Below are positions 8,424-16,459 of a stretch of DNA of 32,780 nucleotides, one piece after another. Position numbers and translations under genes: made by a program. Numbering within the stretch: position 1 is the first letter of the stretch; each line of letters begins with the position of its first letter. The DNA is from an uncultured Aquimonas sp. (GTDB lineage: Bacteria; Pseudomonadota; Gammaproteobacteria; Xanthomonadales; Xanthomonadaceae), in NCBI GenBank assembly GCA_946481615.1, contig CAMLOR010000009.1:1-32780 (forward strand). Reading direction: 5' to 3'. The notes below the pieces were generated by a model that was not told the DNA's origin, searched no databases, and was given only the letters and a program-made list of their open reading frames with translations.

Positions 8424-8452
8424 TTGACCACACGCACGTCGCGGGCTATGGT
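8424..8452 (+). promoter_or_regulatory. Sigma-70-type promoter for rnk
   Basis: TTGACC (8424-8429) and TATGGT (8447-8452) are separated by 17 bp. The start point would be near 8459, giving a leader of about 95 nt before the GTG of rnk, with a terminator-like hairpin inside it. Confidence 0.5.
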
Positions 8453-8477
8453 TCCCCCGACATCGAAAAAGACCGGG

Positions 8478-8511
8478 GCGAAGTGCGCGAGCACTTCGCC
8501 TTTTTGCTTTT
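8478..8511 (+). terminator. Rho-independent terminator-like hairpin in the rnk leader
   Basis: GCGAAGTGC (8478-8486), tetraloop GCGA, GCACTTCGC (8491-8499), then CTTTTTGCTTTT. The 9-bp stem is perfect and the T-tract follows at once. CCCCG/CGGGG just upstream (about 8455-8478) could form a second hairpin. No plus-strand gene ends here, so it would act on the transcript from the promoter at 8424, either attenuating rnk or ending a short RNA of about 50 nt. On the minus strand a CTTTTT also follows at a distance. Confidence 0.65.
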
Positions 8512-8553
8512 GCGGATGGCCGTCGCGGTTCCGCGCGGCAACAGGAGATTTCC

Positions 8554-8961
8554 GTGGATCGACCCGCCTTGATCGTGACCACCCATGACGCCAATCGCCT
8601 GGACGCACTCCTGCAAAGCAGGACCGGCCAATCGTCGCCGATGGCGCCCTTGCTCGAAGAGGAGCTTTTGCGCGCGCAGCTGGTCGAGCCCACCGCGGTT
8701 TCGCCCGACGTGGTGACGATGAATTCGCGTGTCGTCTGCGTCGACGAAATCTCCGGCGAGCTGCAGGAACTCGAACTGGTCTATCCGCAGCACGCCGACA
8801 TGGAGCACGGACGCGTCTCGGTGCTGGCGCCGGTGGGCGCCGCGCTGCTCGGCCTGGCCGTAGGCCGCTCGATCGACTGGCCGCTGCCGGGCGGACGCAC
8901 CAGCCGCGTGCGCGTGCTGGCCGTGACGTATCAGCCGGAAGCCGTCGGCCGACTGGATTGA
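8554..8961 (+). CDS. rnk: Rnk-type nucleoside diphosphate kinase regulator
   Basis: A 135-aa protein with an N-terminal helical region and a C-terminal GreA/GreB-like FKBP-fold domain. Landmarks are DVVTMNSRV (about 50-58), ELVYP, VSVLAPVGAALLGLAVG, WPLPGG and TYQPEA at the C-terminus. Rnk binds RNA polymerase and was first described as affecting Ndk levels and alginate production in enteric bacteria and Pseudomonas. GTG 8554 is preceded by AGGAG at 8-nt spacing, which decides the start over the internal ATGs. The leader contains a terminator-like hairpin, so expression may be attenuated. Confidence 0.92.
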   Translation: MDRPALIVTTHDANRLDALLQSRTGQSSPMAPLLEEELLRAQLVEPTAVSPDVVTMNSRVVCVDEISGELQELELVYPQHADMEHGRVSVLAPVGAALLGLAVGRSIDWPLPGGRTSRVRVLAVTYQPEAVGRLD

Positions 8962-9004
8962 GTCGAGCGCGGCAAATCACGACTGGAACGAACGCGGCAT
9001 CGCC

Positions 9005-9448
9005 ATGAAAACAACCCATGTGTGGCGTCAGGCAGGGTCGATCTCGATCTGGCGATACACGGGCAATGTGCGGAATTTTCCCGGTTGGCATGTTTCCGCC
9101 GACAAGGCGGGTTGCGAATCGCTGCTCGCGTTGCTGGCAGCGTTCGCGGCCGACGCCGTGCCGGCATTGCGTACGCTCGCGATCGATGCGCCCACGCCGG
9201 CGGTGCTCGCGGTTCCCAACAACCGCAGCCATTCGGTCATCGCTCCGGATCGATGGGCGCTTTCATTCGTCTCCGATGCCGGCCATTGGGCGTTCGCGGA
9301 ATCGTCGCCGCATCTCGAATTCGCCTTCGGTGCGGATTGGTTGCCGGCGCTCCGGGACGCGATCGCAGAAGCCGCGCACGGCCATGGCGATCGCTCGATC
9401 GGCCCGTTGCGAGGCGAGCGTCTGTGGTTCTGGTGGCGCAATCGGTGA
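9005..9448 (+). CDS. Conserved-looking hypothetical protein, 147 aa
   Basis: No family recognised. The protein is soluble, Trp-rich (VWRQAG, SIWRY, GWHVSAD, RWALSF, GHWAF, ERLWFWW) and has an Ala-rich helix SLLALLAAFAADAVPAL after residue 39. It ends in LWFWWRNR. There is no signal peptide. The start ATG 9005 lacks a good Shine-Dalgarno. It follows rnk by 43 bp on the same strand, so it may be cotranscribed. GC3 bias supports this frame. Confidence 0.6.
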   Translation: MKTTHVWRQAGSISIWRYTGNVRNFPGWHVSADKAGCESLLALLAAFAADAVPALRTLAIDAPTPAVLAVPNNRSHSVIAPDRWALSFVSDAGHWAFAESSPHLEFAFGADWLPALRDAIAEAAHGHGDRSIGPLRGERLWFWWRNR

Positions 9449-9533
9449 TGCGCCCAAGCGAGGATTTCTTCGCTTGCGGGACGCAGCGCACCACGCGGAT
9501 GTCCACCGCGATCGACGAACGCGGCGACCGAAA

Positions 9534-9559
9534 CGAAAACGCCCCGGTGAACCGGGGCG
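9534..9559 (-). terminator. Rho-independent terminator of the S1 protease gene
   Basis: On the minus strand an 8-bp GC stem CGCCCCGG/CCGGGGCG (9559-9552 with 9547-9540) with loop TTCA is followed by TTTTCGTTT. It begins 26 bp after the protease stop codon. Stem and T-tract are both clear. Confidence 0.85.
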
Positions 9560-9584
9560 TCATTCGAAACCGCTGTTCGACGGA

Positions 9585-10763
9585 TCACTGCGTCTTCAGC
9601 GTCAATCCGTAGTTCTGCAGGATCTCGCCGATCGGCTGGAAGTAGCTCGTGGCGAGCGCGGCCTGCTTGCCCTTGCAGCTGTAGTTGCCGCCCGAGAGCA
9701 CGCCCTGCGCCTGGCCGGCGCCGGTGATGAACGAACCGCCCGAGTCGCCGCCTTCGGCGCAGACCTTCACGCGCGTGAGGCCGCTGACGGAGACATCGGG
9801 GTATTGGACCGTCTGGTTGTAGGCCTCGATCGTGCCGCACTTGAAGCCGGTGGTGCGGCCCGAGCGGCAAACCGCCGCGCCGATCGCGGCGACGGTGCTG
9901 CCCTGCACCGGAACGTCGGCCTGGTTGTAGCCGTCGACCGCCGCGACGAGCGTGTGCGAGCCGGTGAGCGCGACCCAGGCGCCATCGCCCTGGTTCGGAT
10001 AGCTCGAGGCCTGGAACGAACCGATCGAGGCGCTGACAGTGCGCCGGTTGACCAGCGTGTGCACGGTGTCGCCGGCGTTGCCGCAATGGCCCGCGGTGGC
10101 GTAGCCCTGCTGGCCGGTGCTGCCCTTGGTGACGTTGAAACCGACGGAACAGTAGTAGTAGCTGCCGCCGCTGTGCGAGAGATATTCGCTGCCGCCGTAG
10201 AAGGTGGCGAGCGGCTTCGGTGCCGAGGCCATGGTGCTGAAGCGGATCGTGCGGGCATCGGCGCTGCTGGCGGCGACGAAGTCGATCGCGGCCTTCTGCG
10301 CGCCGGGCGCCACGTCGACGTTCACGCTGTTGTTGCGCACGTCCACGCCCCAGCCGTAGACGCCGGCCGGCGCGCTGGCGCGCACCTTGTCGAGTTCGGC
10401 CTTGGCGGCGTCGAGTTGCGCCAGGCTGTGGCTCGCCTTGCGGAACGCGACGCCGACCGGAATCTTCTGCGGCGGCGCCGAGGTCGTCGCCACGACGAAC
10501 CGGTAGTCGCCGTCCGGCATGCGTTCGATCCAGCTGCCGGCGAAGCCCGCGCCCTGCGCCTTCGCGAACTGAAGGCCCTGCGATTCGGCGAGGCGTTCGA
10601 CATCGAGGTATTTCGACACCTGCGCGTCCGTCATGCCGAGGTCGCGTTTCATGGCGTCGCGCGCCGCCGGCGCGATCTGGGCCGAGGCGGCCAGGGACAT
10701 CAAGAGTGCGAACGGCGAAAGCCCGAGCAGGGCGCGCTTGATGCGGGAAGCGAAATTGCGCAT
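9585..10763 (-). CDS. Secreted S1 serine protease (alpha-lytic/streptogrisin type) with pro-region
   Basis: A 392-aa preproprotein: signal peptide (1-28, ending SLAASA), alpha-lytic-protease-type pro-region (about 30-180) and a chymotrypsin-fold catalytic domain (about 185-392). The catalytic residues are visible: His226 in TAGHC, Asp260 in NQGDGAW, Ser341 in GGDSGGS. Six cysteines (205/227, 299/309, 335/363) would form the three disulfides typical of the family. Members are exported, self-processed and degrade extracellular protein. GGAG lies upstream of ATG 10763, and a strong terminator follows. A hallmark of predatory or soil Lysobacter-like bacteria. Confidence 0.94.
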   Translation of the reverse strand: MRNFASRIKRALLGLSPFALLMSLAASAQIAPAARDAMKRDLGMTDAQVSKYLDVERLAESQGLQFAKAQGAGFAGSWIERMPDGDYRFVVATTSAPPQKIPVGVAFRKASHSLAQLDAAKAELDKVRASAPAGVYGWGVDVRNNSVNVDVAPGAQKAAIDFVAASSADARTIRFSTMASAPKPLATFYGGSEYLSHSGGSYYYCSVGFNVTKGSTGQQGYATAGHCGNAGDTVHTLVNRRTVSASIGSFQASSYPNQGDGAWVALTGSHTLVAAVDGYNQADVPVQGSTVAAIGAAVCRSGRTTGFKCGTIEAYNQTVQYPDVSVSGLTRVKVCAEGGDSGGSFITGAGQAQGVLSGGNYSCKGKQAALATSYFQPIGEILQNYGLTLKTQ

Positions 10764-10949
10764 CTGGAAGATCTCCGGTCAGTGAAGAAGACGACTCTCC
10801 GGGCCTGCCTGAAAGACACGCTGCACACACGCGGCGGGCCGGCCAGCGGATACTTGCATGGGAAACCGTCGCGATGGGCACGATTCACGGCGCGGCGCGC
10901 GATCTGCGTATTTTTTTCAGTGCGCCCGCGAATGGAGTGCGGGGCCGCG

Positions 10950-10967
10950 ATAGTGGAATTCCACTAT
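10950..10967. promoter_or_regulatory. Perfect 18-bp palindrome, candidate operator
   Basis: ATAGTGGAATTCCACTAT is a perfect inverted repeat with no spacer. It lies 29 bp before the YgjP-like gene and 186 bp from the divergent protease start. Such uninterrupted palindromes are typical of dimeric repressor sites; no regulator gene is adjacent, so the binding protein is unknown. Confidence 0.55.
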
Positions 10968-10996
10968 GAACACCGTGGCGACCTCGGTGGCCATCG

Positions 10997-11539
10997 ATGA
11001 GCTACGTGATAGGGTTTGCGCGCCCTGCCCCTGGAATCGGTGATGCCTTGAAGTACCTCGCCGGCTACCCGCAGCACGTGCAGGCGCGGGTGCACGAACT
11101 GATCGCGCAGGATCGCCTCGGCCCCTGGCTGGCCGACAAATACGGCGAGCCGCACGCCGTGCGCAACGACGGCCAGCTTTACGAGTACGTGCAGGCGCTG
11201 AAGGAGCGGCACCTGCGCAACGCCGTGCCGCTGGGCAAGGTGGTCTACGACAGCAAGCTGCAGGTGATGAAGCACGCGCTCGGCACCCACACATCCATTT
11301 CCCGCGTGCACGGGAAGCGGCTCAAGGCGAGCCGCGAGATCCGCATCGCCACCGTGTTCCGCGACGCGCCCGCCGAGTTCCTGAAGATGATCGCGGTGCA
11401 TGAGCTGGCGCATCTGAAGGAAGCCGAGCACGACAAAGCCTTCTATCAGTTGTGCACGCACATGACGCCGGACTACCACCAGCTGGAGTTCGATCTGCGC
11501 CTGTATCTGACGCACCTCGAAGCAAGGCGAAACGCTTAG
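10997..11539 (+). CDS. YgjP-like zinc metallopeptidase domain protein (DUF45)
   Basis: A 180-aa cytosolic protein. The metal motif is HELAHLKEAEH (135-145), that is HExxH-x5-H, in the context MIAVHELAHLKEAEHDKAFY typical of the YgjP/WLM-related family. Substrate is uncertain; family members have been annotated variously as peptidases or as UTP pyrophosphatase. ATG 10997 has only a weak GGTGG upstream. A perfect palindrome precedes it. Its stop TAG overlaps the stop of the convergent APC permease in the tetramer TTAG (11536-11539). Confidence 0.88.
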   Translation: MSYVIGFARPAPGIGDALKYLAGYPQHVQARVHELIAQDRLGPWLADKYGEPHAVRNDGQLYEYVQALKERHLRNAVPLGKVVYDSKLQVMKHALGTHTSISRVHGKRLKASREIRIATVFRDAPAEFLKMIAVHELAHLKEAEHDKAFYQLCTHMTPDYHQLEFDLRLYLTHLEARRNA

Positions 11540-12840
11540 GCCGCGCGACGCGGGAAGCGGTAGATGACGCTGCCGATCAGCACGGCGATGCCCACGGCAA
11601 TCAGATGCGCCGGCCGCGCGCTCAGCAACATCGCCAGCGACAGCACCAGCGCGGCGAGAGGAATGATCGGCCCGCCCGGCAGTTTGAGCGTGCCCGGCGG
11701 CTCGCCGCGGCGGCGCCGCAGCACCAGTACGCTGGCCGAGGTGGTGATGTAGGCCAACAGGCGCGTCACCATCGACAGCAGTGCCAGCTGGACGAACGAG
11801 CCGCTCAGCGCCAGCGCCAGCGCGACGACGCACTGCACGGCGATGGCGAGATCCGGCGTGCGGAAGCGCGGATGCACGCGGGCCAGCGCACGCGGTCCGT
11901 AGCCGCCCACCGCCAGCGTGTGCAGGAAGCGCGGGCCCAGCAACAAGGTGGCATTGCTGGTGCCGAGGATGGAGAGTGCCGCGCCCACCGTGAGCAGCAG
12001 CGCCAACCCTTCGCCCCCGAAGCGGGCCGCCGCATCTGCGAGCGGCGTGGTCGAAGCGGCCAGGCCGGGCAGCGTGCCCTGCGCCACCAATTGCACGGCG
12101 GCGTACACGGCGGTGACGAGCACGATCATCGCCACCAGTGCGAACGGCACGTTGCGTCGCGGGTTCTGGTATTCGCCGGCGGCCACCGACAGGTTTTCGA
12201 ACCCCGCGTAGGCGAACAGCAGCAACAGGGCGGCCTCGCCGGTGCTGCCCAGATCCACCACGCCGGACGCGGCCCCGCCGAAGGCCAGCTCCCAGTCGAC
12301 ATGGAACACGCCGATGCCCACGAACAGCAACAGCGGCAGCAGTTTGCAGACCACCAGCGCCAGCGACAGCTGCGCGGCCTGGCGCACGCCCACGATGTTG
12401 ATCGCCCCGAGCAGCAGCAACGAGCCGGCGATGATGGTGGTGCGGCCCGCACCCGTTCCCGCGGCCGGCCAGAAGCGCGCCACGGCATCGGCCAATCCGT
12501 TGCTCAACGACGCAGCGGTGGCGACGCGGGTGAGCCAGATGGTCCAGGCGATCTGGAAGCCGGCGAACGGGCCGAACGCTTCCTGCGCGTACAGCGCGCT
12601 GCCGCCCTGTTGCTCGAAATGGCTGGCGGCCTGCGCGTAGCTCAAAACCAGCAGGCTCACGGTCAATCCCGCCGCCAGCACGCCCCACACGCTGAAAGGG
12701 CCGAGCAGCGCGAATGCCGTGGCAGGCAACAGGTACACGCCGCTGCCGACCACGCTATTGATCGACAGTCCGACGATCTGCCAGCGGCCCACCGCGCGCA
12801 GCAGGCCGGCGGGAGCGGATGCGCGCGGGGCTTCGCTCAC
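11536..12840 (-). CDS. APC-family amino acid permease
   Basis: A 434-aa inner-membrane transporter with about 12 helices. The first helix carries the APC signature GLSINSVVGSGVYLLPATAF; FAYAGFENLSVAAGEYQNP matches the conserved loop after helix 6. It likely exchanges or imports an amino acid or amine by cation symport; the substrate is not readable. I chose GTG 12840 because AAGGA sits 6 nt upstream and it gives the normal length. A longer reading to ATG 13035 adds about 65 residues with an Ala-Ala-Pro repeat and no family similarity. Confidence 0.88.
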   Translation of the reverse strand: MSEAPRASAPAGLLRAVGRWQIVGLSINSVVGSGVYLLPATAFALLGPFSVWGVLAAGLTVSLLVLSYAQAASHFEQQGGSALYAQEAFGPFAGFQIAWTIWLTRVATAASLSNGLADAVARFWPAAGTGAGRTTIIAGSLLLLGAINIVGVRQAAQLSLALVVCKLLPLLLFVGIGVFHVDWELAFGGAASGVVDLGSTGEAALLLLFAYAGFENLSVAAGEYQNPRRNVPFALVAMIVLVTAVYAAVQLVAQGTLPGLAASTTPLADAAARFGGEGLALLLTVGAALSILGTSNATLLLGPRFLHTLAVGGYGPRALARVHPRFRTPDLAIAVQCVVALALALSGSFVQLALLSMVTRLLAYITTSASVLVLRRRRGEPPGTLKLPGGPIIPLAALVLSLAMLLSARPAHLIAVGIAVLIGSVIYRFPRRAA

Positions 12841-12856
12841 CGGCGATCCTTCGCGC

Positions 12857-12883
12857 GGTGCGGCAGGTGCGGCAGGTGCGGCA
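12857..12883. repeat. Three 9-bp tandem repeats (GGTGCGGCA)
   Basis: Three exact copies of GGTGCGGCA, just upstream of the chosen start of the APC permease. If the longer permease ORF were translated they would encode an Ala-Pro repeat; otherwise they lie in the 289-bp region between the permease and the divergent propeller gene, where I see nothing else. Confidence 0.75.
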
Positions 12884-13129
12884 GTTTCCGGAAACAGGCG
12901 GCGAAGGACGGGCGCCCAAACGTACGGGTTCTCACCGGGGTTCCGCGCATCGCCGAAGGGGATGACGCGATTTGTACCTGAAAACGGCGAGCTCTTCCTG
13001 GCACCGCCGATCAGCAGGCTGGACTGCACCAGCATTGCAGGGCCGCCCCGGGATCGCGATCGTCCGGCGCGCGCGCAAACCGGCGGCATGATGAGGGTGT
13101 GAGCGCCCGCGAGCGTCGCCGGAAACGCC

Positions 13130-16100
13130 ATGACTATCGCCCGACTCCCCGGATACCTGTTGCTGTGCGCCGCGATGGCGTGCCTTTCCCACGCGCACGC
13201 CCAGTCGCGCTGGTCGGCCACGTTCGCGGGAAACCCACCCGAGCCGCTGGCACTGGACGGCGTGCAGCCGCAGCGCGACGGCAGCGTGCTGGTGCGCGGC
13301 AAACGTCCGCCCGGCCACTACTGGTTCCTGCTGCTCGATGCCGGATTGCGCGTGGTGGATCGCGCGTATGGCGGCCAGTACACGAAGCTGCCGTTGGGCG
13401 CGGCCGCGGGCGACGGTTCGATCGCGCTGCTTCCCTATTTCAACGACGGCATCGAAGTCCAGCCACCGAGCCGATTGTGCTGGGTGTGGAAGGATGCCCT
13501 CGGCAGCCTCGACGTCCGCGCCACGCACGACACGGTGGGTCCGCATGCCGATACGCCGTTCGAGCGGCGGCTGGATGCCGGCGGGGTGTATTACGGGATG
13601 AGCGTGTGGACCGGGCTGGTCGGCTTCGAACCGGACTGCAATGCGCGTCATTTCTCCGCGCCCTGGGAGTGGCCGCGGGAAGTGATCGCCGTGCCGACGG
13701 CCGAGGCCGCGTATTTCGCGGGAATGGGCGAAGACGCGAACTTGCACCTCACGCGCGTGGAGGGCGATCGCACCGTGTGGACGCGGTCGTTGGGCGAGGC
13801 GCGGGCCGCTCCCGGACTCGAGCTGCACGCTGCGCCCGACGGCGATGTCGTCGTCTGGCAGTACACCAATCCGGGCGCCACTGGGCCGCAGCGGCGCGTG
13901 ATCACGCGCATCGATTCCGCGGGCACGGTGCGATGGTCGAAGACCTACGAAGCCGATCCCCTGCCCAGCGCGGTGCTGGTCGATGGCGATCGCACGCTGG
14001 TGATCCATGGCGACGCAGGGGCGTGCAGCGGGGTCTCGTCGGTCGGCGTCGCCTCGCTGGATTCCGCGGGCGCCGAACGCTGGCGGCAGTCGCTCGCCAC
14101 CTGTCATGTGCACGGTCTGTACGACGCCGATCCTGCGCGGGCGCGCTTGCTGGCCGATGCCGATGGCGCGCTCTGGTCGCCGGGCGAAACCGGGCTGCAG
14201 GTTTTCAGCCAGCCCCTAGACGGCTACTCGCCGTTGGCGCGCGCGGCCGACGGCCGGATCCTGATGGCCAAGGGCGACGTCGCCGGCTTCGGCGCTACGT
14301 TGGCCGTTCGGGATGCGGATTCACCGGCGGCGCAGGACGTGTCCCTTGACGCGCCGGTGCCAGGAGTTCCGGTCGCGGCATTCCACGACGCGCAAGGCGC
14401 CTTCGTCGTCACGCAGGATCTCGCGGGAAGCGCGGATCTCGTCCATTTCGCGCCCTCGGGCCAGCTGCGCTGGAGGCGGCCCTTGTCGCTGCCGGCCCGC
14501 CTGGACAACGAAATACCGCCCGGCCGTTTCGACGTGGCTGCGAACGACGACCGATTCTGCATCTGGCATCAAACCGCGTCCTACACGATCGCGTTCCGCT
14601 CGCATCTGGCGTGCTTCGAGAGGGGATCCGGTGCACCGCTGTTTCCGTGGGTGGACCTGCCGTTCGATTACAGCGGCGTCGACCCGACGCTGACGGTGCG
14701 CGCCGACGGATCCGTCGACGCGCTCGGCGTGGGCTGCTATTTCGAACCGCCCGCGACGACGTGCTTCAGCCGCGCCCGGCGCTTCATCCTCGATCCGCAA
14801 GGCCAGCTCCTCCGGACCGATGAATACGGCAGATTGCACGCGGGCACCGAGCTGGGTGCTCGCGCAATCTCCGCACCAACCTCGGGCGATATCGCTGTTT
14901 TCCACAATCCGCCGGAAGGCACGCGCATCGCTGTGTACGATCGCGACGCGATGCAGCGCTGGAGTCTTCCTGCCACGGGCCAGGTCGATCCATTGATGCT
15001 CTCCGACGATGGCTCGCTACTGCTGCGCAGCGAAGGCCGCTTCGAACTGCGCGATCGCCTCGGCGCGCTGCGCTGGCATTACACCCTGCCGGCCTCGGCC
15101 GATGTGGCGGCCACGGGCATCCGCGCCGCGATGCTGTCCAGCGGCGATGTCTTTCTCTTCGCGAGCACCTGGGACGGCAAACGCTTCCGGGCGCGACTGC
15201 GCGCCGCCGACGGCGTGCCGGTCTGGGAGATCGCCGATGCGGCGCAAAGCCGCTACGACTACCTTTCGACCCTGCGCGCCTCGGACGATGGCAGGTTCGT
15301 ATTCCTCGTGCCGCGCTGGAGCGAGGATCAGCGCTTCATCGCGTTCTCGATGCAGGACGGTGCCATCGTCGGCGCGGCGGCGCGAACCATTCCGCCGCCG
15401 ATGAAATCCGGCGCGGCCGTCGCCGCGGTCGCGGGCGACGGCTCGCTGTTGATCGCGCAGGGCCTGCCCAGCGCAGGCCGCACGGAAGTCGAATTCCGCA
15501 CACCCGGCATGCAGCTCGCGCCTTCTGCGGACTCGGCTGCGGCGTTTCCCGGCACCTGGCATGCGCAGGACGCGCCGGGCCAGGGTTTCGCTTTCCACGA
15601 AGAGGGCGGCGTCGTCTACGGCGCGTGGTTCACCTACTCGTCCGTCGGCGGGCATGGCGCCTCCGAGCAGCGCTGGTACACGCTGGTGAGCGACGGACCG
15701 TTCGATGCGGCCGGTACGTCGTTCGCGATCTTTCGTAGCGCGCCCGGCGAGTTCGCACAGGGCCCCGCCACGGCAGCCACGCAGGTCGGCACGGCATCCC
15801 TCTCGACGCTGGACTGCAACGGCCTGTTGCTCACCTTCGCTTTCGACACCAGCGAGCAGGAGGGACGCAACGGCGTCATTCCGTTGACCCGCGTTTCTCC
15901 AGCGAGCGCCGCCTGCGATGCCGCAGCGCCGTCCACGAGCGACTCCTCCGGCGCATGGTACGACCCGCAGGCCGGCGGCCAAGGCGTGCTGTTCGATCTG
16001 CGGCCATCCACTGCGACGAGTGCGGGCATGCTGGCCGGCGGCTGGTTCACCTTCGATGCCCACGCGCAACCGGGCGACGACACGAAGCTGCACTGGTTCA

Positions 16101-16378
16101 CCCTGGCCGGCGCACCCGCATCGCCCGGCTCCGACGAAATGCACGTGACCATCTACCGCACCGTCGGCGGCCGGCTCGATGCCGAGCCGACGAACAACAC
16201 CTGGGAAGTGGGGCACGCCACCCTGAAGCTGCTCGCCTGCGACCGCGCGACGCTGGAATACACCTTCCTCGACGACCCGATCGCGCATGCCTTCCGCGGC
16301 AGGCACGGCCTCGTGCCGTTGCAACGGGCGATGCCGTGCGCGGCATCCGCAACCAAGGAGGCGGTGCCGGATTCCTGA
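13130..16378 (+). CDS. Large secreted beta-propeller protein with duplicated C-terminal domain
   Basis: A 1082-aa protein with a signal peptide (1-24, ending HAHA|Q). Residues 25-780 contain at least five PQQ/BamB-like blade motifs of the type D-x-x-G-x-x-RW (SAGTVRWSK, SAGAERWRQ, PSGQLRWRR, RDAMQRWSL, RLGALRWHY). Two related C-terminal modules follow: about 808-928 (GTWHAQDAPGQGFAF, GAWFTYSS, RWYTLVS) and about 941-1070 (GAWYDPQAGGQGVLF, GGWFTFDA, LHWFTLA), each ending in a Cys plus PL. I believe this module recurs in secreted proteins of Xanthomonadales but cannot name it. No enzyme motif, sorting tail or neighbour explains its role; extracellular or outer-membrane location is likely. Confidence 0.85.
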   Translation: MTIARLPGYLLLCAAMACLSHAHAQSRWSATFAGNPPEPLALDGVQPQRDGSVLVRGKRPPGHYWFLLLDAGLRVVDRAYGGQYTKLPLGAAAGDGSIALLPYFNDGIEVQPPSRLCWVWKDALGSLDVRATHDTVGPHADTPFERRLDAGGVYYGMSVWTGLVGFEPDCNARHFSAPWEWPREVIAVPTAEAAYFAGMGEDANLHLTRVEGDRTVWTRSLGEARAAPGLELHAAPDGDVVVWQYTNPGATGPQRRVITRIDSAGTVRWSKTYEADPLPSAVLVDGDRTLVIHGDAGACSGVSSVGVASLDSAGAERWRQSLATCHVHGLYDADPARARLLADADGALWSPGETGLQVFSQPLDGYSPLARAADGRILMAKGDVAGFGATLAVRDADSPAAQDVSLDAPVPGVPVAAFHDAQGAFVVTQDLAGSADLVHFAPSGQLRWRRPLSLPARLDNEIPPGRFDVAANDDRFCIWHQTASYTIAFRSHLACFERGSGAPLFPWVDLPFDYSGVDPTLTVRADGSVDALGVGCYFEPPATTCFSRARRFILDPQGQLLRTDEYGRLHAGTELGARAISAPTSGDIAVFHNPPEGTRIAVYDRDAMQRWSLPATGQVDPLMLSDDGSLLLRSEGRFELRDRLGALRWHYTLPASADVAATGIRAAMLSSGDVFLFASTWDGKRFRARLRAADGVPVWEIADAAQSRYDYLSTLRASDDGRFVFLVPRWSEDQRFIAFSMQDGAIVGAAARTIPPPMKSGAAVAAVAGDGSLLIAQGLPSAGRTEVEFRTPGMQLAPSADSAAAFPGTWHAQDAPGQGFAFHEEGGVVYGAWFTYSSVGGHGASEQRWYTLVSDGPFDAAGTSFAIFRSAPGEFAQGPATAATQVGTASLSTLDCNGLLLTFAFDTSEQEGRNGVIPLTRVSPASAACDAAAPSTSDSSGAWYDPQAGGQGVLFDLRPSTATSAGMLAGGWFTFDAHAQPGDDTKLHWFTLAGAPASPGSDEMHVTIYRTVGGRLDAEPTNNTWEVGHATLKLLACDRATLEYTFLDDPIAHAFRGRHGLVPLQRAMPCAASATKEAVPDS

Positions 16379-16459
16379 CTTGCCCGGGCCGCGTACGATG
16401 GAACGTGGCGCAACCTGCGTGATTCGCACGCATCGGCTACCGCCCGATGGCGTTCCTCG

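Larger units (their letters stand above)
8212..8553. other. Intergenic region between DoxX-like gene and rnk
   Basis: A 342-bp gap between divergent genes. The first ~200 bp show no ORF I would support and no clear promoter for the DoxX-like gene. The rnk-proximal part holds a sigma-70-type promoter (8424-8452) and a terminator-like hairpin (8478-8511), listed separately. Confidence 0.5.

Noticed and set aside
8327..8572. An 81-aa plus-strand ORF before rnk.
   Set aside because: It has no ribosome-binding site, crosses the promoter and terminator hairpin, and resembles nothing.
12841..13129. A structured non-coding RNA on the minus strand upstream of the APC permease.
   Set aside because: Some GC-rich pairing is possible but no known RNA family pattern and no promoter-terminator pair could be found.
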